The notes: a model not told the origin generated them from the letters alone. A DNA stretch of 64,000 bases from Mycobacterium paragordonae (GCF_003614435.1 NZ_CP025546.1:3162001-3226000), one strand, 5' to 3'. Shown: positions 33,087-42,744, numbered from the stretch's first letter. Numbers and translations: made by a program.

Positions 33087-33338
33087 CTAGCAGGGGTCGC
33101 CGTTGGGCGTGTAGTACGGCACACCCTCGGCGGTATAGCACGGCGGCTGGCCGTTGGCGGCCTGGCTGGCAGCCTCGACATCGCTGGCCGTCGCCACCCT
33201 CGCTGCGGGATCGGTGCAGCCACCGACTGAAACGTGTCGGCCCCCGACATCACCACACACGTCAGCATGTGCGGCCGGCGCGGGTGCGACGGCAACAGCA
33301 CCGACCACCACCAGCGCCGCGAACAACATTTTCACCAT
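33087..33338 (-). CDS. Small secreted Cys-rich protein
   Basis: An 83-residue protein from ATG 33338. Signal peptide VKMLFAALVVVGAVAVAPAPAAHA, then a 60-residue mature part with cysteine pairs (DVCGDVGGRHVSVGGC; PPCYTAEGVPYYTPNGDPC). Repeated aromatic/Pro/Gly motifs suggest a disulphide-rich exported peptide. No named family recognised. Confidence 0.6.
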   Translation of the reverse strand: MVKMLFAALVVVGAVAVAPAPAAHADVCGDVGGRHVSVGGCTDPAARVATASDVEAASQAANGQPPCYTAEGVPYYTPNGDPC

Positions 33339-33405
33339 CGAATGATCGTACTGACTTTTCAACCGGCGATTCGAAATTGCGCGCTTTATATTCGGCGGCC
33401 AAAGA

Positions 33406-34557
33406 CTAACTCGGCCGGGTGAGCTCCGGCAGTATCGCAGACGTGGCATCGGGTCCGATCAATCCCGCCAGCCGCGCGTTGATGCCCGCCTTCTTTTCGG
33501 CGTACATCAATTCGTCGGCGCGGGCCAGCAATTCGTCGACGGACGCGGTGTCCGCGGCGGGGGCCTGCACCAGGCCGATACTGGCCGCTAGCCGATAGGG
33601 CCGGTGCCCGGTCTTGTTGAAACCGCGGAACGCCTCGACCAGCCGTTCTTTCAGCCGACCCGGGTCGCCCTCGTTTTCGGTGGTCAGGACCAGGAATTCG
33701 TCGCCCCCGATGCGCGCGACGATGTCCGACTCGCGCAGGGTGGCGCGCAAGACCTGGGCCACATCGCAAATCAGCATGTCGCCGACGTCGTGGCCCTGCT
33801 CGTCGTTGACGCTCTTGAGGCCGTCCAGATCCAGGAAGGCGAGCACGCAGTCGCGACGGTGACGGCGTGCGCCCCGCAGCGCCTGCTGGGCGAGCAGGTA
33901 AAAACCCCGGCGGTTGTTCAGCCCGGTGAGTTCGTCGGTGACCGAAAGCCGGCGGATCTCCTCGTTCGCCTTCTCCAATTCGGCGGTGCGGTCGCGTACC
34001 CGTTGCTCCAATTCGGCCGAGACCTGCACGTTCTCCATGGCGATCGAGGTCGAGTCGGCCAGGGCCTGCAACAGGCGCACCTCCTGGTCAGAGGGGTGGT
34101 GCTGGTGAGCCCAGTAATTGCCGATGGCGCCGATGGGGTCCAGTCGGCGGATGGGCACCATCACCAGGCTCTTGACGAAGGTAGGCCGGTAGATGCCCTG
34201 CGGAATGCGCGGATCGACATAGATGTCGGGGATCACCGCAGCATCGCGGTTGATCATGGCCCACCCGCTGATGCAGGCCTCGATCGGAAAGCGGTTGCCC
34301 TTCCACAACGGGGCGATGGCCTCTTCATCGGCGTAGTAGCACTTGTCGTCGTCGCGCAGCACAAATGTGGCGCCGTCACACCCGGTGAGCTCGCGGGCTG
34401 ACGTCCGGACGATTCGCTGGATATCGGCCAGGCTACGGGCCAACGACAGTTCCTGAACCGCCCGCAACAGACGCTCCATACCGTGGATGTAATCCGACGC
34501 CGCTGGGCCTTGAGTGGACGTGTGGGAGGGCGCCGGGTCAGACAACTCGGCGTACAT
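33406..34557 (-). CDS. GAF-GGDEF diguanylate cyclase
   Basis: A 383-residue signalling protein. ATG 34557 has ACGGAGGTG upstream; an in-frame start about 110 bp earlier would add a CxxC segment (RCNVCPDL). A GAF domain occupies about residues 25-195 (LVMVPIRRLDPIGAIGNYW), a coiled coil follows (LEQRVRDRTAELEKANEEIRRL) and the GGDEF domain fills 220-375 with DELTGLNNRRGFY, FLDLDGLKSVNDEQGHDVGD and an intact RIGGDEF active site. It should make cyclic di-GMP from GTP in response to a ligand or redox cue. No EAL domain is fused. Divergent from the antiporter gene. Confidence 0.88.
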   Translation of the reverse strand: MYAELSDPAPSHTSTQGPAASDYIHGMERLLRAVQELSLARSLADIQRIVRTSARELTGCDGATFVLRDDDKCYYADEEAIAPLWKGNRFPIEACISGWAMINRDAAVIPDIYVDPRIPQGIYRPTFVKSLVMVPIRRLDPIGAIGNYWAHQHHPSDQEVRLLQALADSTSIAMENVQVSAELEQRVRDRTAELEKANEEIRRLSVTDELTGLNNRRGFYLLAQQALRGARRHRRDCVLAFLDLDGLKSVNDEQGHDVGDMLICDVAQVLRATLRESDIVARIGGDEFLVLTTENEGDPGRLKERLVEAFRGFNKTGHRPYRLAASIGLVQAPAADTASVDELLARADELMYAEKKAGINARLAGLIGPDATSAILPELTRPS

Positions 34558-34774
34558 ACGCACCTCCGTACGAGCCCGGCCGCTGTGAAACTCGGCCGCC
34601 AAGTCAGGGCAGACGTTACACCGGTCGATCGGATTCTGGCTCCCGTTTTCGCCTTCAGCTAAGCCCATCACGCGACCGCCACCATTTGACTCACCCGGCC
34701 GCCCGACGCCGTACCGGCTGCAGAGGAGTGCAAAATAACCTCGTGTCGCGGGTCCTGCTGAAGGTCGGGTGAAC

Positions 34775-35920
34775 ATGCACGGGTTCGGCTTCGCCACTTT
34801 GGCGTTGGTGACCGCCATCGGTTTCGCCGGTCCCTTGCTCGCTGCCGTGCCGCGGCTGCGAATTCCGGTGGTCATCGGTGAACTGCTCGCCGGGCTCGTC
34901 GTCGGCCACTCGGGTTTCGGGATCATCGATGTCGGCAACGAAACGCTGCAGTTGATCGCCAACATCGGCTTTGCCCTGGTGATGTTCGTCGTCGGTACCC
35001 AGATTCCGGGCCGTGGCCTGCAGATGCGCTCGGCGTTCCCACTGGCCGGTGCGCGCGCCGCCCTGGTGGGCGCCGTCGCTGCGGCTCTCGGTTTGGTGCT
35101 CGCCTACGAGTTCCACAACGGCCACGCGGCGCTCTACGCGGTGCTGATGGCCTCGTCGTCAGCGGCCCTGGCATTGCCGATCATCCAGTCACTGCAATCG
35201 CAGGCGTCTGCGGTACTCCTGGTCTCCGCGCAGATCGCGGTTGCCGATTGCGCGTGCATTGTCCTGTTGCCGTTGGCTATTGAGCCGGACCGGGCGCTGG
35301 TCGCGGCGCTCAGCGCACTCTCGATCGCGGGCTGCGCGGTGGTCATCTTCGTAGTGCTCCGGGAATTCGATCGCCGGGGACTGCTGCGCCGCCTGCACAC
35401 CCACTCCAAAAAGGACCGGCTGGCGCTGGAGTTGCGGACCAGTCTCTTGTTGCTCTTCGCGCTGGCGGCTGTCGCCGTCACCACCCGCGTCTCGATCATG
35501 TTGGCAGGCTTCGCCTTAGGCCTGGCGGTCGCGGCCGTCGGCGAGCCCCGCCGGCTGGCCAGACAACTGTTCGGCATCACCGAGGGGTTCTTCAGTCCGC
35601 TGTTCTTCGTCTGGCTGGGTGCCTCCCTGCAGGTCGGTGAGCTCATGGCCAACCCGAAGTTCGTGCTACTCGGAATCGGCCTCGGAGGGGGAGCGGTGTT
35701 AGCCCACTGCGCGGCAAGAATATTGGGGCAGCCGCTGCCACTTGCGGTGATCTCTGCGGCGCAACTCGGCGTGCCGGTCGCGGCGGCGACGATCGGCACC
35801 GAACGTCACCTGTTCGCCGCAGGTGAGGCCGCCGCGTTAATTTTCGGCGCGCTGATCACGATCGGCGGCACGTCGATCGCGGGCCGCTTGGCGACGCGCA
35901 GGCCGGGAGTGCCGGGCTAG
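34775..35920 (+). CDS. CPA2-type cation:proton antiporter (KefB-like membrane domain)
   Basis: A 381-residue membrane protein with about 12 helices (ATLALVTAIGFAGPLLAAV; IPVVIGELLAGLVVG; TLQLIANIGFALVMFVVG and onward). The RIPVVIGELLAGLVVG and NIGFALVMFVVGTQI signatures are those of CPA2 Na+/H+ or K+/H+ antiporters. No TrkA-type regulatory domain follows, so it is a membrane-domain-only form. Start ATG 34775 (GTG 34769 nearby). It likely contributes to pH or K+ balance. It ends just before a strong hairpin. Confidence 0.8.
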   Translation: MHGFGFATLALVTAIGFAGPLLAAVPRLRIPVVIGELLAGLVVGHSGFGIIDVGNETLQLIANIGFALVMFVVGTQIPGRGLQMRSAFPLAGARAALVGAVAAALGLVLAYEFHNGHAALYAVLMASSSAALALPIIQSLQSQASAVLLVSAQIAVADCACIVLLPLAIEPDRALVAALSALSIAGCAVVIFVVLREFDRRGLLRRLHTHSKKDRLALELRTSLLLLFALAAVAVTTRVSIMLAGFALGLAVAAVGEPRRLARQLFGITEGFFSPLFFVWLGASLQVGELMANPKFVLLGIGLGGGAVLAHCAARILGQPLPLAVISAAQLGVPVAAATIGTERHLFAAGEAAALIFGALITIGGTSIAGRLATRRPGVPG

Positions 35921-35960
35921 GGACGTTCGGCCCTCCGATGGCCATGACCTAGGGCCTCCG

Positions 35961-35990
35961 CGCCCGGGACTTCGGCACGTCCGGGAGGCG
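35961..35990. terminator. Hairpin terminator after the antiporter gene
   Basis: CGCCCGGGAC and GTCCGGGAGGCG form a 10-bp near-perfect stem with an 8-nt loop, 40 bp after the antiporter stop. Part of it mimics a DosR half-site but the symmetry fits a terminator better. Confidence 0.55.
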
Positions 35991-36080
35991 ACCGAAGCAC
36001 TGCGAGACGATTTCGTTGGGCCCTATCAGCCGTCGTGCGCTCCTGGTCAGATTGACCCAAGGCTGATCGAGGAGGCCATC

Positions 36081-36374
36081 ATGACGAAGTTCTGGTTACT
36101 GGCCACCGACCATCTGACGTTGGGCCGGATGAATCGGCCGGCCGTCACGGCCCTCATCTGCTACCACGTCACCGACCGGCTGCACGACGGACGGGCGGTC
36201 GACGTGCTGGGTCACCAGATCGCCCCCACGGTCTCGGCGTGGCTGGCCGAATTGGGCGTCGACAGCCCGCTGGTGGACGAGCTGGCGCGGGCCGCGCAGG
36301 CGGGCGACTGGCCGGCGGTCTACGCCGTCGGCGAGCACCTCTCCGTCGAGGTCACCCTCGCCGCTGCTGCGTGA
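36081..36374 (+). CDS. Hypothetical protein at the left edge of the dormancy cluster
   Basis: A 97-residue soluble protein; ATG 36081 is preceded by a strong AGGAGG. It contains NRPAVTALICYHVTDRLHDGRAVDVLGHQIAPTV and LARAAQAGDWPAVYAVGEHLSVEVTLAAAA, mixed alpha/beta with no membrane segment. Family not recognised. It lies 130 bp upstream of the Acg-type gene. Confidence 0.6.
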   Translation: MTKFWLLATDHLTLGRMNRPAVTALICYHVTDRLHDGRAVDVLGHQIAPTVSAWLAELGVDSPLVDELARAAQAGDWPAVYAVGEHLSVEVTLAAAA

Positions 36375-36401
36375 GTACCGGGTAGGCACGCGGTGTCCGC
36401 C

Positions 36402-36421
36402 GAAAGGCACAAAGTCCCGCC
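36402..36421 (-). promoter_or_regulatory. DosR-box-like site upstream of the Acg-type gene
   Basis: Read on the minus strand it gives GGCGGGACTTTGTGCC-like sequence; the left half GGGACTTT is a perfect DosR half-site, the right half is partial. It lies 85 bp before the Acg-type start. Confidence 0.5.
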
Positions 36422-36505
36422 GACAAAGGACGCCATGCCCTCGTATCGGGGGCTTGATCACGCTTTGGTTGAACCAGGACCTAGGTGGAGAAAGGAACGC
36501 AGGGA

Positions 36506-37498
36506 ATGAGCGCACACTTCCCGGACGACGGCACAATCCGGACCGTCCTCACGCTGGCGTCGCGGGCGCCGTCAGTGCACAACACCCAGCCGTGGCGGTG
36601 GCGGGTGGACACGTCCAGCCTTCATCTCTACTCCGACACGAGCAGGCAACTGCCTCATACGGATCCGGACGGTCGTGACCTGATGCTCAGTTGCGGTGCC
36701 GCGCTGAATCATTGCGTCGTCGCCCTGGCGGCCGTCGGGTGGCAGGCCAAAGTGTCCCGGCTGCCCAACCCGGCCGAGCCCAGTCACCTTGCCGCCATCG
36801 AGCTGGTGCCGCAGTTGCCCGATCAGCTGGACATCATGCTGGCTGCCGCGATGCCTCGCCGGCGGACCGACCGGCGGCACTACAGCTTCTGGCCGGTGGC
36901 AATCGGCGATGTGGCATTGATGACGGCCCGTGCGGCTCGGATGGGGGTGGCGCTGCATCGAGTCGAAGCCATGGACATGTTGAATGCCGTTGTGCTGCAG
37001 TCAGTGTCGGCGCACGCAGCGGACCCCGACTACCTGGCCGAACTCACCGCCTGGAGCGGTCGGCACGCGTCGTCCGCCGGCGTCCCGGCGCGCAATGCGC
37101 CGGCACCGGACCCCGCCGCGGCCATACCCAGCCGCCGATTCGCCGGTGCCGCACTGGCCATGCCCCCCGACGTCTACGCCGAAGACGACAACGGTGTAGT
37201 CCTGGCACTAGGCACCCGCAATGACGACCCCCTGGCGCAACTGCGCGCCGGCGAGGCCACCAGCGTCGTGTTGCTGACCGCCACGGCGATGGGGTTGGCG
37301 AGTTGCCCGGTTACCGAACCGCTCGAGATCGCGGAAACCCGGGCCGCGGTGCGCGCCGATGTATTCGGCAACAGGAGCCATCCCCAGATGCTGGTCCGGG
37401 TGGGCTGGGCTCCCATCAACGCTGACCCCCTGCCGGCGACGCCGCGACGTGCGCTCGCGGACACGGTGGAGTGGTTGGTTGATGCGGAAGTCCAATAG
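36506..37498 (+). CDS. Acg-family FMN-binding nitroreductase-like protein
   Basis: A 330-residue protein starting at ATG 36506 (AAAGGAACGCAGGG upstream). RAPSVHNTQPWRWRV near the N-terminus, the RRRTDRRHYSFWPV segment in the middle and TSVVLLTATAMGLASCPVTEPLEI near the end are hallmarks of the Acg family (Rv2032, Rv3127, Rv3131 in M. tuberculosis), DosR-regulated flavoproteins thought to bind FMN without turnover. A DosR-like site lies upstream. The hydrogenase operon starts 65 bp after it, so they may share a transcript. Confidence 0.85.
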   Translation: MSAHFPDDGTIRTVLTLASRAPSVHNTQPWRWRVDTSSLHLYSDTSRQLPHTDPDGRDLMLSCGAALNHCVVALAAVGWQAKVSRLPNPAEPSHLAAIELVPQLPDQLDIMLAAAMPRRRTDRRHYSFWPVAIGDVALMTARAARMGVALHRVEAMDMLNAVVLQSVSAHAADPDYLAELTAWSGRHASSAGVPARNAPAPDPAAAIPSRRFAGAALAMPPDVYAEDDNGVVLALGTRNDDPLAQLRAGEATSVVLLTATAMGLASCPVTEPLEIAETRAAVRADVFGNRSHPQMLVRVGWAPINADPLPATPRRALADTVEWLVDAEVQ

Positions 37499-37562
37499 GT
37501 GACGGCGAATTACCGCTGTCTACGGTTGACAGCCCCCGCCGACGCGGACGGATGATGGGCTG

Positions 37563-38687
37563 ATGACCCGAGATGGGGGAGACGTCAGCGCTGGACTCCT
37601 GGATACCGCCGGATTGCATCGCCTTGTCGAGGTGCTGATCGAACGCGGCTATCGCGTAATCGGTCCGACCATGCGCGACAACGCAATCGTATTGGCGGAA
37701 TTGCAATCTGCCGGCGAGCTTCCCCGTGGCTGGGGTGTTGACGCGAGCCCCGGGCACTACCGACTGCGCCGGCGCGAGGACGACGCGGCGTTCGGGCATT
37801 CGGCCGGACCGCAATCCTGGAAGCAATTCCTGCACCCGCCCCGGCAGCGGATCTGGGCGGGTGCCCGGGACGGCAGCGCGGTCACCGAACCCGAGGAGCC
37901 GCCGCGCTATGCCTTCCTGGGAGTGCGCGGCTGCGACCTCGCCGCGATCGCGACTCTCGGCCGGGTGCTGGGCGGCGGCGCGTATCCGGACAACTCGTTC
38001 GTCAGCCGCCGCCGGCAGATTTTCGTGATCGCGGTGAACTGCACGGAACCCGGCGGGTTGTGTTTCTGTGCGTCGATGGCCACCGGACCGGCGGTGGGAC
38101 CGGAATACGACCTCGCGCTCACCGAGCGCACCGACGGCGACAGCGAAGCCTCTTACCTCGTCGAGGTGGGTACCCCCGAAGGCGCCGAGCTGTTGGCGGA
38201 AGTGCCGCACCGGGCGGCGACGGACGACGAAACTGACTGCGCCCGTTCCGATGTCGCGAACGCCGCCCAGCGGATGGGTCGGCAGATGCCGGAGGGTGAT
38301 CTGCGGAACCTGCTGCTTGACGCGCGCGACTCGCCGCAGTGGGATGAGGTGGCCAGCCGCTGCCTGACCTGTGGCAACTGCACGATGGTGTGCCCGACCT
38401 GCTTCTGCACCAGCACCGAAGACGTCACCGACCTGACCGGCGACCACGCCGAACGGTGGCGGGAGTGGGCCTCCTGTTTCGAGTTCGATTTCACCTTCAT
38501 TCACGGGGGTGGCAGCGTCCGTCAGTCGGGCGCATCGCGCTACCGGCACTGGCTGACCCACAAGTTGGGCACCTGGCACGACCAGTTCGGTATGTCCGGG
38601 TGCGTCGGCTGCGGACGGTGCATCGCCTGGTGCCCCACCGGAATCGACATCACCGCCGAGATGAACAAGATGGCCGGCGATGAGTGA
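37563..38687 (+). CDS. hyhB: [NiFe]-hydrogenase group 3b iron-sulfur subunit HyhB
   Basis: A 374-residue electron-transfer subunit. The C-terminal half carries two 4Fe-4S cysteine runs, CLTCGNCTMVCPTCFC (about 280) and CVGCGRCIAWCPTG (about 355), preceded by a RGCDLAAI region and the LCFC segment typical of this family (related to anaerobic sulfite reductase subunit A). It passes electrons between the NAD(P)-binding subunit and the small subunit. Its stop overlaps the next start by 8 bp, so the operon is tightly coupled. Group 3b enzymes are cytosolic and reversible, exchanging H2 and NAD(P)H. Confidence 0.88.
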   Translation: MTRDGGDVSAGLLDTAGLHRLVEVLIERGYRVIGPTMRDNAIVLAELQSAGELPRGWGVDASPGHYRLRRREDDAAFGHSAGPQSWKQFLHPPRQRIWAGARDGSAVTEPEEPPRYAFLGVRGCDLAAIATLGRVLGGGAYPDNSFVSRRRQIFVIAVNCTEPGGLCFCASMATGPAVGPEYDLALTERTDGDSEASYLVEVGTPEGAELLAEVPHRAATDDETDCARSDVANAAQRMGRQMPEGDLRNLLLDARDSPQWDEVASRCLTCGNCTMVCPTCFCTSTEDVTDLTGDHAERWREWASCFEFDFTFIHGGGSVRQSGASRYRHWLTHKLGTWHDQFGMSGCVGCGRCIAWCPTGIDITAEMNKMAGDE

Positions 38688-39531
38688 CTGGATAACCACG
38701 CCGCACGTGTCGGCGATGGACCCGTTGCCGTACCGGGTCCGCAGTCGCGTTGTGGAGAGCCCGGATTCGGCCACCCTGTGCCTGGAGCCGGTGGATTCGG
38801 CGGTGCGGTCGCCGGAGCCCGGCGAGTTCATGATGCTGTACGCATTCGGCGTCGGTGAGGCGGCGATCTCGATCAGCGGGGACCCGACCGTGCAGGATGG
38901 ATCGATCACGCACACGGTGCGCGCCGTCGGTGCGGTCAGCCGCGCCCTGCACGATGCCCAACCGGGAACCATTGTGGGAGTTCGGGGTCCGTACGGCACC
39001 AGCTGGGGACTGGCCCAGGCCGAGGGCCGTGATCTCGTCATGGTTGCCGGCGGGGTGGGTCTGTGTCCGTTGCGGCCGGCGATCCTGGGCGCGTTGGCCC
39101 ACCGTGAGCGTTACGGCAAGGTCATGTTGATCGTCGGGGCCCGCTCGCGGGCCGACTTCGTGTTCGTCGACCAGCTCAAAACGTGGGCGGACGACCCGCG
39201 CATCGAGTTGCACCTGGTCGTCGACGCGGCGACCCAGGGTTGGGAAGGAGAAGTCGGCCTGGTGACCGAACCGCTGCGCCGGCTGACCCTGGACGCCGGG
39301 CACACCAGTGCCTTTCTCTGCGGACCGGAGCCGATGATGCGTTTCGGCGCGGCGGAGCTGATCGCCAAAGGCATGTCCGCGCACGATATTCGGGTGTCGC
39401 TGGAGCGCAATATGCAATGCGGGATCGGCTGGTGCGGTCACTGCCAGCTCGGTCCGCTGCTGCTGTGCCGCGACGGGCCGGTGGTCGGCTACGACGTGGC
39501 GGGTCCGCTGATGCAGGTGAAGGAGCTGTAG
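38680..39531 (+). CDS. hyhG: Hydrogenase group 3b FAD/NAD(P)-binding subunit HyhG
   Basis: A 283-residue flavoprotein of the ferredoxin-NADP reductase type: FAD region (PEPGEFMMLYAFGVGEAAISIS), nucleotide-binding GVRGPYGTSWGL and VAGGVGLCPLRPAI, CGPEPMMRF, and a 2Fe-2S-type cysteine set near the end (MQCGIGWCGHCQLGPLLLCRDGPV). It transfers electrons between NAD(P)H and the iron-sulfur chain. It overlaps hyhB and is immediately followed by hyhS. Confidence 0.88.
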   Translation: MSDWITTPHVSAMDPLPYRVRSRVVESPDSATLCLEPVDSAVRSPEPGEFMMLYAFGVGEAAISISGDPTVQDGSITHTVRAVGAVSRALHDAQPGTIVGVRGPYGTSWGLAQAEGRDLVMVAGGVGLCPLRPAILGALAHRERYGKVMLIVGARSRADFVFVDQLKTWADDPRIELHLVVDAATQGWEGEVGLVTEPLRRLTLDAGHTSAFLCGPEPMMRFGAAELIAKGMSAHDIRVSLERNMQCGIGWCGHCQLGPLLLCRDGPVVGYDVAGPLMQVKEL

Positions 39532-40290
39532 ATGAGCCCGGTCAAATTGGCGGTGTGGAAGTTCGCGTCGTGCGATGGTTGCCAGCTGACTCTCCTGGAC
39601 TGCGAGGACGAATTGCTGACCCTCGCCGAACACGTGGAGATCGCGAACTTCGCGGAGGCTTCCAGCGCGACAACGGCGGGGCCATACGATGTTTCGCTGG
39701 TCGAGGGCTCGGTCACGACAGCCCATGACAAACGTCGCATCCGGGATATTCGGGAGCAGTCGAAGATCTTGGTCACCATCGGTGCCTGCGCAACATCAGG
39801 AGGAGTGCAGGCCCTGCGCAACTTCGCCGACGTGGCGGAGTTCGCGTCGGTCGTCTACGCCAAACCGGAATACATCGACACGCTGGCGACATCCACGCCT
39901 GCCTCCGCCCACGTCAAGGTCGACTATCAGCTGCAGGGCTGTCCGATCGACCGGGGTCAGCTCCTCGACACCCTGGCGGCCCTGCTGGTCGGACGTAAGC
40001 CGCGGTTGCCGGCGAAGACGGTGTGCACCGAGTGCAAGCTGCGCGGCGTCACCTGTGTGATGGTGGCCGACGGCATACCCTGTCTGGGCCCGGTCACGCA
40101 CGCCGGCTGCGGGGCGCTGTGCCCGCGACACCATCGCGGGTGTTTCGGCTGCTTCGGTCCTTCTGCCGCACCCAGAACCGCGACGCTGATTCCGCTGCTG
40201 AGTCGCGACGGAATGTCGGATACCGACGTGGACCGGGTGTTCTCGACATTCAACGTCGCGCGGTTCGCCGCGGAACGGAGCAAGCAGTGA
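39532..40290 (+). CDS. hyhS: [NiFe]-hydrogenase group 3b small subunit HyhS
   Basis: A 252-residue small subunit: proximal cluster ligands in [21 protein letters not shown] and [10 protein letters not shown], and a C-terminal medial/distal cluster region rich in cysteine ([37 protein letters not shown]). No twin-arginine signal is present, which fits a cytosolic group 3 enzyme. It overlaps the large-subunit gene by 4 bp (GTGA). Confidence 0.9.
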   Translation: MSPVKLAVWKFASCDGCQLTLLDCEDELLTLAEHVEIANFAEASSATTAGPYDVSLVEGSVTTAHDKRRIRDIREQSKILVTIGACATSGGVQALRNFADVAEFASVVYAKPEYIDTLATSTPASAHVKVDYQLQGCPIDRGQLLDTLAALLVGRKPRLPAKTVCTECKLRGVTCVMVADGIPCLGPVTHAGCGALCPRHHRGCFGCFGPSAAPRTATLIPLLSRDGMSDTDVDRVFSTFNVARFAAERSKQ

Positions 40291-41579
40291 CATCGGCTGA
40301 CCGGACGCTGCGGGTGGGAACACTCACCCGCGTGGAAGGCGAAGGGGCGCTGAACGTCACGCTCAAAGACGGCGCACTGGAATCCGTTGAGCTCAATATC
40401 TACGAGCCGCCAAGGTTTTTCGAGGCGTTCCTGCGGGGGCGGGCGCACACCGAACCGCCGGACCTGACCGCGCGGATCTGCGGCATCTGTCCGGTGGCCT
40501 ATCAGCTCAGCGCCTGCAACGCGATCGAAGATGCCTGCGGCGTCGAGATAGACGACGAGATCGTCGCGTTGCGGCGATTGCTGTACTGCGGCGAGTGGAT
40601 CCACAGCCACGTTCTGCACATCTATTTGTTGCACGCCCCGGACTTTCTGGGTTATCCCGATATCGTCAGCATGGCCCGTGACCACCGCAAAATTGTCGAA
40701 CGCGGGCTGGAACTGAAGAAGGCGGGCAACCGCCTGATGGAATTCGTCGGCGGCCGGGCGATCCATCCGATCAACCTGCGCCTCGGTGGGTTCTACTCTG
40801 TGCCAACCCGTTTCGACCTCGAACCTATCGCGCAGGAACTGCGCGTCGCGCTGGACCACGCGCTGGCGACCGTCGAATGGGTGGCCGGTTTCGAATTCCC
40901 CGACCTCGAGCTGGACCATGAGATGTTGGCGCTCACCGCATCGGGTCAGTACGCGATCGAAAACGGCGTCATCGCGCGCAGTCCCGGGCCTCCATTTCCG
41001 GTAGCCGATTTCATGCAGCACGTCGTCGAGTCGCAAGTGCCGCATTCGACGGCGCTGCACGCGACCCTGGACGGCGGTCGCCACCTGACCGGACCGCTGG
41101 CACGGTATTCACTGAACTCATCGGCCCTCTCGCCGGTCGCCGCCCAGGCCGCCGTACGGGCCGGGCTGTCAGCGCAGTGCCGAAACCCGTTCCGCAGCAT
41201 CGTCGTCCGGGCCGTCGAGGTGGTTTACGCGATCGACGAGGCGCTGCGGCTCATCGACGAGTATCAGCGTCCGTCCCGCCCATTCGTCGAGGTACCGGCC
41301 CGCGCCGGCGTCGGGCACGGCGTCAGCGAAGCTCCCCGTGGCCTGCTTTATCACCGGTACCACATCAGCGCGGACGGCCAGGTAGCCGCGGCGACGATCA
41401 TCCCACCCACCTCGCAGAACCAGGCGGCTATCGAAGCGGATCTCAGCCGGGTGATCTCGGAGAACCTCGACCTCGAGGACGCGGCTCTCACCACGTTGTG
41501 CGAGAGGGTGATTCGCAATTACGACCCGTGCATTTCCTGCTCGACCCATTTCCTGACGTTGACGGTCCACCACACGTGA
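40287..41579 (+). CDS. hyhL: [NiFe]-hydrogenase group 3b large (catalytic) subunit HyhL
   Basis: A 430-residue catalytic subunit starting at GTG 40287, which overlaps the hyhS stop; the open frame extends upstream only as a shadow. Nickel ligands are Cys65/Cys68 in [11 protein letters not shown] and Cys415/Cys418 in DPCISC. The last nine residues after His421 (STH, then FLTLTVHHT) are the peptide removed during maturation. RVEGEG near the N-terminus is also standard. The motif pair fits group 3b. All ligands are intact, so an active enzyme is expected. Confidence 0.92.
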   Translation: MTSADRTLRVGTLTRVEGEGALNVTLKDGALESVELNIYEPPRFFEAFLRGRAHTEPPDLTARICGICPVAYQLSACNAIEDACGVEIDDEIVALRRLLYCGEWIHSHVLHIYLLHAPDFLGYPDIVSMARDHRKIVERGLELKKAGNRLMEFVGGRAIHPINLRLGGFYSVPTRFDLEPIAQELRVALDHALATVEWVAGFEFPDLELDHEMLALTASGQYAIENGVIARSPGPPFPVADFMQHVVESQVPHSTALHATLDGGRHLTGPLARYSLNSSALSPVAAQAAVRAGLSAQCRNPFRSIVVRAVEVVYAIDEALRLIDEYQRPSRPFVEVPARAGVGHGVSEAPRGLLYHRYHISADGQVAAATIIPPTSQNQAAIEADLSRVISENLDLEDAALTTLCERVIRNYDPCISCSTHFLTLTVHHT

Positions 41580-42046
41580 CCGGCAGAGTTGTCGTGATCG
41601 GCCTCGGCAACCGCTATCGGCGCGACGATGCGCTGGGCGTCACCTCCGCCAGGGCACTCGGCGACTTAGCGCTGCCAGGCGTTGAGATTGTGACCGACAT
41701 CGTCGATCCGCTTACCCTGCTTGATGTTTGGTCGGGAGCCCGGTTAGCCGTCATCATCGACGCCGCGGTGACGACCGGATCGGCCGCGGGTCACATCCGC
41801 TGCTGCGACCTCGACGAACTGCTCAGTTCCGCAAAGCCGCTGAGCTCGCACAGTATCGACGTCGGCCGCACCTATGAGCTGGGCCAGGCACTCGGACGAG
41901 TACCCGAGGCGCTGCAGATCTACGCCGTCGACGTCGCCGACACCGACCACGGCATCGGTTTCACCGCGCAGGTCGAGCAGGCTCTGCCGCGGGTGGTCGC
42001 GTTGGCCGCGGCCGAAATTAACCGTGTGACAAGCTTTTCGGCTTAA
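41576..42046 (+). CDS. Hydrogenase maturation endopeptidase
   Basis: A 156-residue HycI/HoxW-type protease starting at GTG 41576, overlapping the hyhL stop by 4 bp. GLGNRYRRDDALGV gives the conserved nickel-sensing acid residue region, followed by VDPLTLLDVWSGARLAVIIDA and SSHSIDVGRTYELG. It removes the HyhL C-terminal peptide once Ni-Fe is inserted. General hyp genes for cofactor synthesis are not in this window. Confidence 0.87.
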   Translation: MTGRVVVIGLGNRYRRDDALGVTSARALGDLALPGVEIVTDIVDPLTLLDVWSGARLAVIIDAAVTTGSAAGHIRCCDLDELLSSAKPLSSHSIDVGRTYELGQALGRVPEALQIYAVDVADTDHGIGFTAQVEQALPRVVALAAAEINRVTSFSA

Positions 42047-42711
42047 TTGCGAGCTGGGTTGAGGTGGCCGGCGAACCAGCTGCGGGCCAGCATGGCCACT
42101 TGTTCGAGAGTGCCGGGCTCCTCGAACAGGTGGGTTGCGCCGGGCACGATGGCGATCTTGCACTCGGCGGGGATCGCCGCGCGGGCTCGGCGGTTGAGAT
42201 CCAGAACCACCTCGTCTAATCCGCCGACGATCAACAGGGTGGGCGAATGCACGTGGCGTAACGACTCACCCGCAAGATCAGGCCGGCCGCCGCGAGACAC
42301 GACCGCCGCCACCTTGACGCCGGGATGGGCGACAGCGGCCAGCGCCGCTCCCGCTCCGGTGCTGGCGCCGAAATATCCGATGGCCAGTGATGCGGTGTCG
42401 GGCTGGCTGGCGAGCCAGCCGGTGATGTCGACCAGCCGGGATGCCAACAACGGAATGTCGAAGACGTTGGCGCGGTCACGTTCCTCGTCCGGTGTCAGCA
42501 GGTCGAAAAGCACCGTCGCGAAACCCGCCTCGTTGAGCACCCGCGCCACATACTGGTTGCGCGGACTGTGCCGGCTGCTTCCGCTACCGTGTGCGAACGC
42601 CACGACACCCTTCGGATGCTGGGGGATGGTCAGATGGCCCGCTATCGAAACCCGCCCGGCAGGCGCCACGATTTCCTCGTCGCGCAGCGGTGGCGCGTTG
42701 AACTCGTTCAT
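42043..42711 (-). CDS. Alpha/beta hydrolase, dienelactone hydrolase-like
   Basis: A 222-residue protein from ATG 42711. It shows VVAFAHGSGSSRHSPRNQYVARVL (oxyanion HGSGSSR), a nucleophile elbow reading GYFGASTGAGAAL with Ser in G-A-S-T-G, LIVGGLDEVVLDLN (acid) and GATHLFEEPG (catalytic His). The set matches a dienelactone-hydrolase-type fold found in DosR clusters. Substrate unknown. A DosR-like site lies at 42745-42764. Its 3' end overlaps the maturation protease stop by 4 bp (convergent). Confidence 0.8.
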   Translation of the reverse strand: MNEFNAPPLRDEEIVAPAGRVSIAGHLTIPQHPKGVVAFAHGSGSSRHSPRNQYVARVLNEAGFATVLFDLLTPDEERDRANVFDIPLLASRLVDITGWLASQPDTASLAIGYFGASTGAGAALAAVAHPGVKVAAVVSRGGRPDLAGESLRHVHSPTLLIVGGLDEVVLDLNRRARAAIPAECKIAIVPGATHLFEEPGTLEQVAMLARSWFAGHLNPARN

Positions 42712-42744
42712 AGGTCGAGTGTGATTCGCGGTCCCGCACCACGA

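Noticed and set aside
35964..35983. DosR-like half-site GGGACTTCGG after the antiporter gene
   Set aside because: It is one arm of a strong hairpin (CGCCCGGGAC...GTCCGGGAGGCG), better explained as a terminator.
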